Shown here in pieces: positions 8,584 to 18,147 of a stretch of 64,000 bases of DNA. Below the pieces are notes generated by a model. It was not told the DNA's origin and ran no database searches. It saw nothing but the letters and a program-made list of their open reading frames with translations. Position 1 is the stretch's first letter. Each line of letters opens with the position of its first letter. This DNA is from an uncultured Lachnospiraceae bacterium (GTDB taxonomy: Bacteria > Bacillota > Clostridia > Lachnospirales > Lachnospiraceae), in NCBI GenBank assembly GCA_949948735.1, contig CATLGV010000013.1:36617-100616 (forward strand). The letters run 5' to 3'. The position numbers were made by a program, and so were the translations under genes.

Positions 8584-9660
8584 TTAATTCTGATTCATTT
8601 TCGCAAGCTTTGCCGCCTGGTCGGCCGCGATACAGGCGTCGATAATCTCCTGTATATCCCCGTTCATCACCTTATCCAGCTTATACAGCGTCAGGTTGAT
8701 TCGGTGGTCGGTCACGCGCCCCTGCGGGAAATTGTAGGTTCGTATCTTCTCGGAACGGTCTCCCGTACCAATCTGGCTGCGCCGCATTTCCGCCTCCGCG
8801 TCGTGGCGCTGCTGCTGCTCCATGTCGTACAGCTTAGCCCGCAGCAGCGCGAAAGCCTTGGCCTTATTCTGCAGCTGCGATTTCTCCGTCTGGCTGTACA
8901 CCACGATTCCCGTCGGATAATGCGTCAGGCGCACTGCGGAATCCGTCGTGTTGACGCACTGCCCGCCGTTGCCCGACGCGCGCATAACGTCAATACGGAT
9001 ATCCTTATCCTCGATGACAATATCAATATCGTCGTCTACCTCCGGCATCACCGCCACGCTGATAGTGGAGGTGTGTATCCGTCCGCCCGACTCCGTCTCC
9101 GGCACGCGCTGTACACGGTGTACGCCGGATTCATATTTCATAACGGAATACGCCCCCTGTCCCGAAATCGTAAACGTAACGCTTTTCATGCCGCCGATGC
9201 CGATTTCCTCGCATTCCGCAAGCTCCACCCTCCACCGTCTGCCCTCCGCGTAATGCACATACATCCGGTAAATCTCCGCCGCAAACAGCGCGGCCTCATC
9301 GCCGCCCGCACCCGCGCGAATCTCCACAATAACGTTCTTATCGTCGTTGGGATCCTTGGGCAGCAGCAAGATTTTCAGCTCCGTCTCCAGCTCCTCGATG
9401 CGCTTCTTTGCATCGCCAAGCTCTTCCTTGAGCATCTCCCGCATTTCCTCGTCGTTCTCCGCCTCCAAAAGCGCCAGCGAATCCGAGACGGTCTCATTGC
9501 ATTTCTTATACTCCTTATATGCCTCGACAAGCGGCGTCAAATCGCTCTGCTCCTTCATTAATGCCCGAAATCTCGCCTGATTCTCCGTCACCGTCGGCTC
9601 GTTGAGCTCGTTCATAATTTCCTCAAAACGGGCAATCAAATCCTCTAATCTGTCAAACAT
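8584..9660 (-). CDS. prfA: Peptide chain release factor 1
   Basis: Class I release factor reading UAA and UAG. The 358 residues match the family's usual length. The peptidyl-hydrolysis motif GGQ is at about residues 229-231 in the context [16 protein letters not shown]. Many other RF1 proteins have GAGGQH here, so the Cys after the Gln is a variant, one I believe is frequent in Clostridia. Start ATG 9660 with GGAGG six bases upstream. prmC, whose enzyme methylates this Gln, lies 54 bp upstream in the same direction, a common pairing. Confidence 0.97.
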   Translation of the reverse strand: MFDRLEDLIARFEEIMNELNEPTVTENQARFRALMKEQSDLTPLVEAYKEYKKCNETVSDSLALLEAENDEEMREMLKEELGDAKKRIEELETELKILLLPKDPNDDKNVIVEIRAGAGGDEAALFAAEIYRMYVHYAEGRRWRVELAECEEIGIGGMKSVTFTISGQGAYSVMKYESGVHRVQRVPETESGGRIHTSTISVAVMPEVDDDIDIVIEDKDIRIDVMRASGNGGQCVNTTDSAVRLTHYPTGIVVYSQTEKSQLQNKAKAFALLRAKLYDMEQQQRHDAEAEMRRSQIGTGDRSEKIRTYNFPQGRVTDHRINLTLYKLDKVMNGDIQEIIDACIAADQAAKLAKMNQN

Positions 9661-9714
9661 TTCAATCCTCCAAATCTAATCCCTGCTTCCATATCCCGCG
9701 GCCCCGTCCGCCGC

Positions 9715-10578
9715 TTACCCCGCGCTGCGCGCCATCGCAATCCGGTCAAGGCCTGCATAGTCCTGCACAATCGCGGCATCCGCAAATCCGCTCTCCTCCA
9801 ATAAAGCACACACCGCATTGCCCTGATTGCAGCCGATTTCAAAAAAGATCCACCCGCCTTTGCGCATATAATCCCCGGCCTGTTTCAGAATCGCGCGGTA
9901 AAAGAACAATCCGTCCTCTCTGCCGTCCAGGGCCTGCAGCGGTTCATACGCCCGCACCTCGGGCATCAGCGTCCCGATAACTGCCGTCTCAATATACGGC
10001 GGATTCGAAATAATTATGTCAAAAAGCCTGTCCTCCTCCGCCGCACCGGAGAAATATTCCTCCAGCGGCGCAAACAGATCTCCCTCCAGAAATGCAGCCT
10101 CCAGCCCAAGCCGTGCGGCATTTTCCTTTGCCACCGCCAGCGCGCCCGGCGAAATATCAATCCCAACGCCCGTACAGCGGTTGCTGTAACGCAGCAGGCT
10201 CAGCAGAATACATCCGGAGCCGGTGCACAAATCAAGAATCCGCATACCGTCGCTCAGATAGCGCATCGCCTCCTCCACAAGCACCTCCGTGTCCTGCCTG
10301 GGTATCAGCGTATGCGCGTTCACCCGGAAGGAAAGCCCCATAAATTCCTGTTCTCCCGTAATATACTGCAGCGGCATGCGTGCGGCGCGCCGCGCGATAA
10401 CCTCACGGTAAAACTGCTCCTCCAGACTGCTGCGCTCGCCGTCCCCATATAGCAGAAGCGTATTCCGGTCCGTATGGCAGATATACTCCAGAAGAAGCCG
10501 CGCATCCAGCCCGGCCTCGGCAATCCCCGCCTGCGCCAGCGCCTGCGCGCCAAATTCATACAACTGCCGGTATGTCAT
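9715..10578 (-). CDS. prmC: Release factor glutamine methyltransferase PrmC
   Basis: S-adenosylmethionine-dependent enzyme that N5-methylates the Gln of the GGQ motif in release factors. 287 residues; helical N-terminal domain, SAM site (ILDLCTGSGCILLSLL, about residues 110-125) and the substrate-binding NPPY motif (IISNPPYIET, about 187-195). ATG at 10578 has GGGAGA upstream. It sits between yqhQ and prfA, in the classic Clostridia order. Confidence 0.96.
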   Translation of the reverse strand: MTYRQLYEFGAQALAQAGIAEAGLDARLLLEYICHTDRNTLLLYGDGERSSLEEQFYREVIARRAARMPLQYITGEQEFMGLSFRVNAHTLIPRQDTEVLVEEAMRYLSDGMRILDLCTGSGCILLSLLRYSNRCTGVGIDISPGALAVAKENAARLGLEAAFLEGDLFAPLEEYFSGAAEEDRLFDIIISNPPYIETAVIGTLMPEVRAYEPLQALDGREDGLFFYRAILKQAGDYMRKGGWIFFEIGCNQGNAVCALLEESGFADAAIVQDYAGLDRIAMARSAG

Positions 10579-10623
10579 AAAAATCTCCCATTCTTACCAA
10601 AATCTGCATATTTGCGGCTGCTC

Positions 10624-11592
10624 TCAGCTTAGCCAGGAATCGTTTATCTCATAGCCAAAGGTCTCCGCCAGATAAGCCTTCCAGTCAAAGACCGCTTCCA
10701 CGGAGGCAATCGCGACCCTGACCATCTCCTCGTCCGGCTCTCTGGTCGTAAGCCGCTGCATCAGCATGCCCGGCGCGGAAATAATCCGGACAAAAAGATT
10801 GTCGCTTCTCCCCGCAAGCCGGATAATCTCATATGAAATCCCCGCTATCACCGGTATCAGGGCAACGCGCAGCAAAAGCTTCACCGCAAAATTGTCCACG
10901 CGGATAAAAAAGAACACAATCACACTCACCAGAACCACAAACAGCAGGAAGCTTGTCCCGCAGCGCTTGTGCTGTCTCGAGCTTCGCATCACGTCCTTCA
11001 CCGTCAGCGGCCTCCCCCGCTCGATACAGTTGATGCACTTATGCTCCGCCCCATGGTACATATAAAGCCGCCGGATATCCTTCATCAGCGAAATCGCCGC
11101 AATATACCCGATAAAAATCGCAATGCGCACAACGCCCTCCAGAATAGCAATCAGGCTGTCGTTCCGGATATAGCCCGCCAGCAAATCCGAGACCAGAAAC
11201 GGCAGCAGCATAAATAATGAAACCGCAATTATAACCGAAATCGCAACCGTCAGCCCCATCATAATATCATCCGCCTTGCTGCCAAGCGCCTTTTCCAGCC
11301 GCCCGCCGCCCGCCGCCGGATCCTCTTCCTCCTCATAAAAGGAAGCCGAATGCATGGTAACCCGCATACCGAGCACCAGCGAATCCGCAAATGCAAAAAT
11401 GCCCCTGATAAAAGGGACCTTCGTTATCCTGTATTGACTGCATATCCCCTTGTATTCCTCGACCTGTACATCGATCTCCCCGTCGGGCTTCCTTACCGCC
11501 ACGGCGTATCTGTCGTTATTTTTCATCATAACGCCTTCCAGCACCGCCTGTCCGCCGATGCCGGAGTACACAGCCTTCCTTCTCTTCGCCAT
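10624..11592 (-). CDS. yqhQ: DUF1385 family membrane protein (YqhQ)
   Basis: Conserved Firmicutes membrane protein annotated as a predicted metal-dependent enzyme; its reaction is unknown. I choose the ATG at 11592 (MAKRRKAVYSG), placed seven bases after GGAGG; the upstream extension to 11640 has no site. About 322 residues, with several hydrophobic segments (VAISVIIAVSLFMLLPFLV; FLLFVVLVSVIVFFFI) and the family motifs GGQAVLEGVMM near the N-terminus and YHGAEHKCINCIE in the middle, the latter rich in possible metal ligands. Located between rpmE and prmC as in many Clostridia. Confidence 0.9.
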   Translation of the reverse strand: MAKRRKAVYSGIGGQAVLEGVMMKNNDRYAVAVRKPDGEIDVQVEEYKGICSQYRITKVPFIRGIFAFADSLVLGMRVTMHSASFYEEEEDPAAGGGRLEKALGSKADDIMMGLTVAISVIIAVSLFMLLPFLVSDLLAGYIRNDSLIAILEGVVRIAIFIGYIAAISLMKDIRRLYMYHGAEHKCINCIERGRPLTVKDVMRSSRQHKRCGTSFLLFVVLVSVIVFFFIRVDNFAVKLLLRVALIPVIAGISYEIIRLAGRSDNLFVRIISAPGMLMQRLTTREPDEEMVRVAIASVEAVFDWKAYLAETFGYEINDSWLS

Positions 11593-11653
11593 ACCGAACC
11601 TCCACTTCGGTGAATCTGCTCCACCTGCAAGCTGCCGCAATCTCCCATCGTAT

Positions 11654-11688
11654 GAAAAAACAGGTTGAGATAAATATTTACCTCAACC
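11654..11688 (-). terminator. Terminator between rpmE and yqhQ
   Basis: On the minus strand, GGTTGAGGTAAA and TTTATCTCAACC form a hairpin followed by GTTTTTT. It comes right after the rpmE stop and should end most rpmE transcripts. Confidence 0.85.
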
Positions 11689-11702
11689 CTTTTCAACGCT
11701 GC

Positions 11703-11909
11703 TTATTTGCTTTCTACGCCGTACTTCTTATTGAACTTATCAATACGTCCACGAGCTGCCGCCGTCTTCTGCTGTCCCGTATAGAATGAATGGCATTTGG
11801 AACAAACTTCCACGTGGATTTCAGGCTTTGTCGAACCCGTTACAAATGTGTTCCCGCAGTTGCAGGTAACGTTTGCCTGGTAGTAATTCGGATGTATTCC
11901 TTCTCTCAT
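11703..11909 (-). CDS. rpmE: 50S ribosomal protein L31 (zinc-binding type)
   Basis: Large-subunit ribosomal protein bL31. I use ATG 11909 ([12 protein letters not shown]), which follows GAGAGGTGAGAACG; the longer frame to 11948 has no ribosome site. 68 residues. It keeps two Cys pairs (CNCGN and [10 protein letters not shown]) so it is the zinc-bearing 'C+' form, which serves as a zinc reserve in other Firmicutes. It has its own promoter and terminator between rho and yqhQ. Confidence 0.97.
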   Translation of the reverse strand: MREGIHPNYYQANVTCNCGNTFVTGSTKPEIHVEVCSKCHSFYTGQQKTAAARGRIDKFNKKYGVESK

Positions 11910-11972
11910 CGTTCTCACCTCTCTATAATAAAATATCTGGTTAATCATTATGTTTACACAAACAGCTTACTT

Positions 11973-12001
11973 AGCATATCATAAAAATACCCTCTACGCA
12001 A
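11973..12001 (-). promoter_or_regulatory. Promoter of rpmE
   Basis: On the minus strand TTGCGT (11996-12001) and TATGCT (11973-11978) are 17 bp apart, about 64 bp ahead of the rpmE start. Good sigma-A spacing with a fair -35. Confidence 0.6.
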
Positions 12002-12050
12002 GTCCTTTTTCACGCTTTCTTGCAGAAATTTCGTTTTCAGCGGAATTTAT

Positions 12051-13406
12051 TTAAAGAAACTTCATTTTCTTAATGGTCGCTACAAATTCGTTATTGTCCC
12101 GGGTGCGTGCAAAAATATCCAGTATCTTGTCCACAGCCTCCTCCGGCTTCATTCCGTTGAGCGCCTTGCGCATAATGTTCATCGCCTCCAGCTCATCGCC
12201 GCTCAGCAGCAAATCCTCGCGGCGCGTTCCGGACTTGGGAATGTCTATCGCCGGGAACACTCTTTTCTCCGAAAGCTTTCTGTCCAGCACCATCTCCATA
12301 TTGCCCGTGCCCTTAAATTCCTCGTACACCACATCGTCCATCTTGGAACCGGTCTCAACAAGCGCGGTCGCCAGAATGGTAAGGCTGCCGCCCTCCCGCA
12401 TGTTTCTCGCCGCACCGAAAAACCGCTTGGGCATATGCAGCGCCGCCGGATCCAGACCGCCGGAGAGCGTCCTGCCGCTGGGCGGAACGGTGAGGTTATA
12501 TGCCCGCGTCAGACGCGTAATGCTGTCCAGCAGAATACAGACATCACGTTTATGCTCTACCAGACGCTTTGCCCGCTCAATCACCATCTCGGACACCCGC
12601 TTATGATGATCCGGAAGCTCGTCGAAGGTAGAATAAATCACCTCGACATTCGGCCCCTCAATCGCCTCCCGGATATCCGTGACCTCCTCCGGACGCTCGT
12701 CAATCAGCAGAATGATCATATGCATATTCGGCGCAGTCTTCAGGATGGACTTTGCGACCTCTTTTAATAAGGTAGTCTTTCCGGCCTTGGGCGGCGATAC
12801 GATCATCCCGCGCTGTCCCTTTCCCACAGGGCTCATCAAGTCCATAATGCGCATTGCCACACTGGCGCGCGGCGTCTCAAGCCGAATCCGCTCGTTGGGG
12901 AAAATCGGTGTCATATCTTCGAAATTGGTCCGCCTGACCGCAAGCTCCGGCGGATACCCGTTGATCTTTTTCACATAAAGAAGCGCGCTGAACTTCTCAT
13001 TCTGCGTCTTGACGCGCGTATTACCCTCGATAATATCGCCTGTCTTGAGATTGAAACGACGAATCTGGCTGGGCGCCACATACACGTCGTTCTCGCCCGG
13101 CAGATAATTCTCACAGCGGATAAATCCGAAGCCGTCCGCCATAACCTCGAGAATGCCGTTTGCCGCAACGCCGCTGTCAAGCTCCGCCGGGAACTTCTCC
13201 TCCGGCTTCTCCGTTCTGGGCTCTCTGGGGCCGCGCAGTACGGGCTTGGGCTCCACGTCCTTTCCCGCCGCCTTGTCCTTCTCATCCTCGGCAAGCATCA
13301 GCTCTATCAAATCGGCCTTCTTCAAGCCGGTAACTGCCTTCAGGCCGCGGGACTTGGCGATCTCCCTCAGATCCGCAAGCGCAAGAGACTCGTATTTTTC
13401 TCTCAT
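12051..13406 (-). CDS. rho: Transcription termination factor Rho
   Basis: Hexameric RNA helicase that ends transcription. N-terminal Rho_N/SAP-like domain (LADLREIAKSRGLKAVTGLKKADL), a basic/acidic linker (about 40-75), a cold-shock RNA-binding domain (MADGFGFIRCENYLPGEND), Walker A (SPPKAGKTTLL, about residue 180) and Walker B (ILLDSITRLTRA). Start: the ATG at 13406 (MREKYESL) after GTGGAGGAAAAT; the GTG at 13418 overlaps that site and is less likely. 451 residues. Upstream of rpmE, the usual order. Confidence 0.97.
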   Translation of the reverse strand: MREKYESLALADLREIAKSRGLKAVTGLKKADLIELMLAEDEKDKAAGKDVEPKPVLRGPREPRTEKPEEKFPAELDSGVAANGILEVMADGFGFIRCENYLPGENDVYVAPSQIRRFNLKTGDIIEGNTRVKTQNEKFSALLYVKKINGYPPELAVRRTNFEDMTPIFPNERIRLETPRASVAMRIMDLMSPVGKGQRGMIVSPPKAGKTTLLKEVAKSILKTAPNMHMIILLIDERPEEVTDIREAIEGPNVEVIYSTFDELPDHHKRVSEMVIERAKRLVEHKRDVCILLDSITRLTRAYNLTVPPSGRTLSGGLDPAALHMPKRFFGAARNMREGGSLTILATALVETGSKMDDVVYEEFKGTGNMEMVLDRKLSEKRVFPAIDIPKSGTRREDLLLSGDELEAMNIMRKALNGMKPEEAVDKILDIFARTRDNNEFVATIKKMKFL

Positions 13407-13555
13407 ATTTTCCTCCACAAAGCTTTTTATTTAATCGGTAAATTACCCTCAACCAGCAAGGTAAGATCATAAAATGATGCGTTCTTATAAGATGCAGTAG
13501 AATGTACTGCAAAGCTATTATAACTCATTTTTCTGAAAATAGAAAGAAGAATTTA

Positions 13556-13584
13556 TTGCGAATTAAAAATAAATAGACTATGAT
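13556..13584 (+). promoter_or_regulatory. Promoter of the malic enzyme gene
   Basis: TTGCGA (13556-13561) and TATGAT (13579-13584) with a 17-bp AT-rich spacer, about 49 bp before the start codon. Confidence 0.65.
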
Positions 13585-13632
13585 AGTGTGAAGAGAGCTT
13601 TCAATGCAGCAGCGCAGAAATGGGGGAAAATT

Positions 13633-14787
13633 ATGACTATTCAGGAAAAAGCATTAGCATTACATAAGGAATGGAACGGAAAGCTTGAGACCGTATCCAA
13701 AAGCCCGGTAAAGTCCCGCGAGGATTTGTCGCTTGCCTATACGCCCGGCGTGGCGGAGCCCTGCCGGGTTATCGCGGAGAATAAAGAGGCGGCCTACCAA
13801 TACACCATGAAGGCCAACACCGTCGCCGTAATATCCGACGGAAGCGCGGTTCTGGGCCTTGGCAATATCGGCCCCTACGCGGCCATGCCCGTCATGGAAG
13901 GAAAGGCCGTATTGTTCAAGGAATTTGGCGGCGTCAACGCGGTTCCGATTTGTCTGGATACGCAGGACACCGAGGAAATTATCAAGGCCGTAACATGGCT
14001 TGCCCCTGCCTACGGCGGCATCAATCTCGAGGACATCAGCGCGCCGCGCTGCTTCGAAATCGAGGAGCGGCTCAAGGCCGCGCTGGATATTCCCGTTTTC
14101 CATGACGACCAGCACGGCACCGCCATCGTGGTGCTCGCCGGCATCATCAACGCGCTCAAGGTAGTCGGCAAGGAAAAGGAAAACTGCAAGGTCATTGTCA
14201 ACGGCGCGGGCAGCGCAGGCATCGCCATCACAAAGCTGCTGCTCACCTACGGCTTTGTAAACGTTATCCTGTGCGACAAGGTCGGCATCGTATCCACCTC
14301 CACCGAAGGGCTGAACTGGATGCAGGAAAAGATGGCAGGGATTACCAATCCGAATCAGGAAACCGGTACGCTCGCGGACGCGTTAAAGGGCGCGGACATT
14401 TTCGTAGGCGTCTCCGCGCCTAATATCGTAACCCCCGAAATGGTATCCTCTATGGCAAAGGATGCGATTCTGTTCGCGATGGCAAATCCCGTTCCGGAAA
14501 TTATGCCTGACGTCGCAAAAGCCGCCGGCGCGCGGATTGTCGGCACGGGCCGCAGTGATTTCCCGAATCAGGTGAACAATGTTGTCGCCTTCCCGGGTAT
14601 CTTTAAAGGCGCCCTGGAGGGCCGCGCGACACAGATTACGGAGGAGATGAAGCTTGCCGCCGCAAACGCGATTGCGGGTCTGGTTCCCGCGGACAAGCTC
14701 AGCGAGGACAACATTATGCCGGAAGCGTTTGACCCGAGAGTGGCCGAGCTTGTCGCCGAGGCTGTAAAGTCCCATATCCACAGATAA
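13633..14787 (+). CDS. NAD(P)-dependent malic enzyme
   Basis: Decarboxylates malate to pyruvate with reduction of NAD(P). I start at ATG 13633 (MTIQEKALALH) after GGGGGAAAATT; the earlier GTG at 13588 lies inside the leader. 384 residues, the short single-domain form common in Firmicutes. Seen: the malic N-domain with LAYTPGVAEPC and HDDQHGTAIVVLAG (metal and substrate region), then a Rossmann domain with VNGAGSAGIA. The next gene starts just after its stop, so the two may be co-transcribed. Confidence 0.94.
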   Translation: MTIQEKALALHKEWNGKLETVSKSPVKSREDLSLAYTPGVAEPCRVIAENKEAAYQYTMKANTVAVISDGSAVLGLGNIGPYAAMPVMEGKAVLFKEFGGVNAVPICLDTQDTEEIIKAVTWLAPAYGGINLEDISAPRCFEIEERLKAALDIPVFHDDQHGTAIVVLAGIINALKVVGKEKENCKVIVNGAGSAGIAITKLLLTYGFVNVILCDKVGIVSTSTEGLNWMQEKMAGITNPNQETGTLADALKGADIFVGVSAPNIVTPEMVSSMAKDAILFAMANPVPEIMPDVAKAAGARIVGTGRSDFPNQVNNVVAFPGIFKGALEGRATQITEEMKLAAANAIAGLVPADKLSEDNIMPEAFDPRVAELVAEAVKSHIHR

Positions 14788-14788
14788 A

Positions 14789-15730
14789 ATGGAGCGTCTG
14801 TTCTGGGGCGAAAAGCCTTACCATACCCTCGACTATGAGATGAAGACCCTCTACGGTGAGAAAATTTACAAGCTTGCCCTTGACGCCGGGATGACCTGCC
14901 CCAACCGGGACGGGACACTCGGCGTCGGCGGCTGTATTTTCTGCAGCGCCGGCGGAAGCGGCGATTTTGCCGCCGGCGGTACGGATATCCCGGCACAGAT
15001 TTCCGCGGGCATCGCCGCCCTGCACAGAAAGCACACCGGGAACCGCTTTATTGCTTATTTTCAGGCGTTTACCAATACCTACGCGCCCGTCGCGCATCTG
15101 GGCAGGCTTTACCGCCTGGCGCTGGCACAGGAGCAAATCATCGGCATTTCCATCGCTACCCGGCCCGACTGCTTAGGCAGCGGCGTTCTCGCACTGCTTC
15201 AAACGCTCCGGCGTGAATTTCCTGGCAAATTTATCTGGATCGAGCTGGGGCTGCAGACTATTCATCCGGCCACTGCCGCCCTGATTCGGCGCGGATACCC
15301 GCTTCCTGTCTTTGCGGACGCTGTGAGCCGGCTGCAGGCTGCAGGCATTCCCGTGATTGTCCATGTGATTCTGGGACTTCCCCATGAGACAAAGGAAATG
15401 ATGCTGGATACCTGCCGTTATTTGAACCGGCTGCACATCGACGGCATTAAGCTGCAGCTTCTTCATGTGCTCAGAGATACGGATTTGTCTGTATTATACC
15501 GCGAAAATGCCTTTTCGCTGCTCACGCTCGAGGCGTATGTCGATATCGTGATTTCCTGTCTCGAGGTCCTTTCCCCCGACATTGTGATTCACAGGGTAAC
15601 CGGCGACGGCCCGCGCTCCCTGCTGATCGCCCCGCTCTGGAGCCTCGACAAACGGCGGGTACTCAACACGCTTCACCGGGAAATGAAAAAACGCGGCACG
15701 TTCCAGTCGGCCGCATTCTGCAAGAACTGA
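14789..15730 (+). CDS. TIGR01212 family radical SAM protein (YhcC/YtqA-like)
   Basis: Radical-SAM enzyme of unknown substrate, related to E. coli YhcC and B. subtilis YtqA. The cluster-binding cysteines are seen in CPNRDGTLGVGGCIFC (about residues 31-46), in the family-specific wide spacing. FQAFTNTYAP and IWIELGLQT are further family segments; HVILGLPHETKEMML marks the later barrel. 313 residues is normal. ATG 14789 starts 2 bp after the malic enzyme stop. Confidence 0.9.
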   Translation: MERLFWGEKPYHTLDYEMKTLYGEKIYKLALDAGMTCPNRDGTLGVGGCIFCSAGGSGDFAAGGTDIPAQISAGIAALHRKHTGNRFIAYFQAFTNTYAPVAHLGRLYRLALAQEQIIGISIATRPDCLGSGVLALLQTLRREFPGKFIWIELGLQTIHPATAALIRRGYPLPVFADAVSRLQAAGIPVIVHVILGLPHETKEMMLDTCRYLNRLHIDGIKLQLLHVLRDTDLSVLYRENAFSLLTLEAYVDIVISCLEVLSPDIVIHRVTGDGPRSLLIAPLWSLDKRRVLNTLHREMKKRGTFQSAAFCKN

Positions 15731-15750
15731 TTTGGGAGGATCACATTTTT

Positions 15751-16269
15751 ATGTCACAGGAGCTTTTCACACTGTACAAGCTAATCGTTTTATATATGCT
15801 GGACAAAGTCCGGTTCAAAATGACCTACAGCCAGCTTTGCAGCTTTATTCTGGAGCGGGAATACACCAGCTTCATCACGCTGCAGCAAATTCTCTCCGAC
15901 CTCAGGGACACGGAGCTGATTGAGGTGGATGAGTGCCATACAAACCGTACTTACCTGTCCATCACCGCAGAGGGGCGAAAGACGCTGTCCTATTTCAAGG
16001 ACCGCATCGGCAAAGCAATTACCGCCGATATCGACAGCTACCTTGCGGAAAACAATCTGGAGCTGAAAAGCGAAGCCTCTGTCACCGCGGACTACCTGCG
16101 CACAGCCGGCGGCGACTACACGGTTTCTCTCTCCGTCCGGGAGCGTGAGGAAGCGCTCGTAAGCGTTACGCTCTCCGTCCCGACAGAGCAGCTTGCGGAG
16201 AACGTCTGCGAAAGCTGGTATCGCAAAAATCAGCAAATCTACAAATATCTGGTGGAAGAGCTTTTTTAA
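15751..16269 (+). CDS. DUF4364 family protein
   Basis: Conserved Clostridia protein of unknown role. The N-terminal 85 residues look like a winged-helix domain (MTYSQLCSFILEREYTS, then LSDLRDTELIEV, then TYLSITAEGRKTLSYF), so DNA binding is plausible. The C-terminal part is alternating strands (DYTVSLSVREREEALVSVTLSV) ending in a helix. 172 residues. GGGAGG lies upstream of ATG 15751. It converges with rarA, overlapping by 4 bp at the 3' ends. Confidence 0.85.
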   Translation: MSQELFTLYKLIVLYMLDKVRFKMTYSQLCSFILEREYTSFITLQQILSDLRDTELIEVDECHTNRTYLSITAEGRKTLSYFKDRIGKAITADIDSYLAENNLELKSEASVTADYLRTAGGDYTVSLSVREREEALVSVTLSVPTEQLAENVCESWYRKNQQIYKYLVEELF

Positions 16270-17606
16270 TCCCCCGCCTCCTGCTGCGCCTCCTTGCGGA
16301 TACGCTGCATGTGCTCCCTGATTTTCACCTCGTATCCGTTCCATGACGGCTCGTAAAATTTCTTCCCGGCCAGCTCATACGGAAGATACTGCTGCTCAAC
16401 ATAGTGATTGCGGTAATCGTGCGCATATTTATACCCGGTGCCGCGCCCGAGCTTTGCCGCTCCCTTATAATGCGCATCCTGCAGGTGGGACGGTATGGGC
16501 AGATTCCCGCTTGCCTTAATCTCCTCATTTGCCGCAAAAATCGCATTGCACGCGGCATTGCTCTTGGGCGCGCAGGCGACATAGGCTGCCGCCTGTGCAA
16601 GAATAATCTGGGCCTCCGGCATTCCGATTCGCTCCACGGCAAGCGACGCGCTCACGGCAACGTTCAGCGCCATCGGATCCGCGTTGCCCACATCCTCGGC
16701 CGCACATATCATAATGCGTCTGGCAATAAACGCAACGGCCTCCCCCGCATAAAGCATCTTCGCGAGGTAGTATACCGCCGCGTCGGGATCTGAACCTCTC
16801 ATGCTTTTGATAAATGCGGAAATCGTGTCATAATGGCTGTCGCCGCCTTTATCATAGCGCACGCGCCGCCTCTGTATACACTCCTGCGCTACCTCCAGCG
16901 TCAAGTGGATTTTGCCGTCCGCACTCCTGTCCGTCGTCATAATCCCAAGCTCCACGGCATTCAGCGCATGCCTGGCGTCCCCGCCAGATAAGTCGGCAAG
17001 AAATTCCAGCGCCTCCGCGTCGATTTCCGCGTCGAAGCTCCCCATTCCCTTCTCCTTATCGTACACAGCCCTGCGTATCAGCTCCTTGATATCCTCCCGC
17101 TCCAGCGGCTTGAGTTCAAAGATAATAGAACGCGAAATCAAGGCCCCGTTGACCTCAAAATACGGATTCTCGGTGGTCGCCCCTATCAGGATAATCGTGC
17201 CGTCCTCCACAAAAGGAAGCAGGTAGTCCTGCTGTCCCTTATTAAACCGGTGAATCTCATCAATAAAAAGGATTGTGCGCTTCGCATACATGGCAAGCGT
17301 GTCCTTTGCCCGGCCAATCACCTCTTCCATATCCTTCTTCCCGGCAACGGTAGCGTTGATCTGCGTAAACGCTGCGCTCGTGGTATTGGCGATCACCTTC
17401 GCAAGCGTCGTCTTCCCCGTTCCCGGCGGTCCGTAAAAAATAATGGAGCTGATTTTGTCCGCCTTGATCGCGCGGTAAAGCAGCTTGTCCCTGCCGATAA
17501 TGTGGGACTGCCCCACTACCTCCTCCAGGCTGGTCGGCCGCAGCCTCGCCGCAAGAGGCGCTTCTTTTTCCCCGTTCGTTTCCCTCATATATTCAAATAA
17601 ATCCAT
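16266..17606 (-). CDS. rarA: Replication-associated recombination protein RarA (MgsA)
   Basis: AAA+ ATPase of the clamp-loader group acting at stalled replication forks. Walker A GPPGTGKTTLAKV (about residues 60-70), Walker B ILFIDEIHRFNK (about 110), sensor region GATTENPYFEVN, then the C-terminal MgsA domain with GSDPDAAVYYLAKM and YKYAHDYRNHYVEQQYLP. 446 residues, normal. ATG 17606 after GGTGG. Confidence 0.95.
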   Translation of the reverse strand: MDLFEYMRETNGEKEAPLAARLRPTSLEEVVGQSHIIGRDKLLYRAIKADKISSIIFYGPPGTGKTTLAKVIANTTSAAFTQINATVAGKKDMEEVIGRAKDTLAMYAKRTILFIDEIHRFNKGQQDYLLPFVEDGTIILIGATTENPYFEVNGALISRSIIFELKPLEREDIKELIRRAVYDKEKGMGSFDAEIDAEALEFLADLSGGDARHALNAVELGIMTTDRSADGKIHLTLEVAQECIQRRRVRYDKGGDSHYDTISAFIKSMRGSDPDAAVYYLAKMLYAGEAVAFIARRIMICAAEDVGNADPMALNVAVSASLAVERIGMPEAQIILAQAAAYVACAPKSNAACNAIFAANEEIKASGNLPIPSHLQDAHYKGAAKLGRGTGYKYAHDYRNHYVEQQYLPYELAGKKFYEPSWNGYEVKIREHMQRIRKEAQQEAGD

Positions 17607-17727
17607 CTGCCACCACCCGTCCTCTACATTTATTTCCTGTTCACCATCATACGTGAAAGCCCCGCAACAGTCAACAGCCCTGTCGCGGGCATCCGGACAA
17701 TTTTTTTAATTTTCTTTTATTTTAGGC

Positions 17728-17756
17728 TTCAACTACAAGAACAAAAGTTATATACT
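17728..17756 (+). promoter_or_regulatory. Candidate promoter for the gene at 17817
   Basis: TTCAAC (17728-17733) and TATACT (17751-17756) with a 17-bp spacer, about 60 bp before the start codon. Confidence 0.5.
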
Positions 17757-17816
17757 ATAGCTATAGGACAACTAAACGTGTCATTCAAAGTCAGAATACT
17801 ACCGGAGGGTGAACGA

Positions 17817-18059
17817 ATGCTGCTCGTACGATTATCATTAAAAATTGGCAAAACAATCCTTGGCACGCTGTGGTGGCCAATTCACAAAATCATATTCTGG
17901 TTCCGCCTGCGGCACATGGATTTCTGGTGGTACTACACCATGCAGAATTGCTACAGCTTTTATCCCCCTTCCTTTTATTATACGCATACAAGGGAGGAAA
18001 TCGCACGTATCCGTGAGGAGGATCTCAAGCTTGTTCGGGAGCTTATCGATCAGATGTAG
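17817..18059 (+). CDS. Small aromatic-rich protein, unknown
   Basis: 80 residues starting at ATG 17817, seven bases after GGAGG; the GTG at 17778 has no site. The first half is basic and hydrophobic with many Trp and Phe (GTLWWPIHKIIFWFRLR, then DFWWYYTMQNCYSFYPP), suggesting membrane-surface attachment. The second half is a charged helix (TREEIARIREEDLKLVRELI). I do not recognise a family. It has a plausible promoter of its own and is probably a real gene. Confidence 0.55.
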   Translation: MLLVRLSLKIGKTILGTLWWPIHKIIFWFRLRHMDFWWYYTMQNCYSFYPPSFYYTHTREEIARIREEDLKLVRELIDQM

Positions 18060-18147
18060 CTTCCGGGCATTTCCGCGCTCCCTCTTTCCTATTTTCCGAA
18101 AATGTGCTAGAATATCTCTAAAACGTAAAGGAATATCTATATGGATT

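Noticed and set aside
8955..8985. Defective release factor motif (GGQC in place of GGQH)
   Set aside because: The essential GGQ is intact and, as far as I know, the following Cys is common in Clostridia RF1 proteins, so it is not a sign of loss of function.
8386..9561. 391-codon plus-strand open frame
   Set aside because: Antisense shadow of prfA and the rubredoxin fusion; no ribosome site and no recognisable domain.
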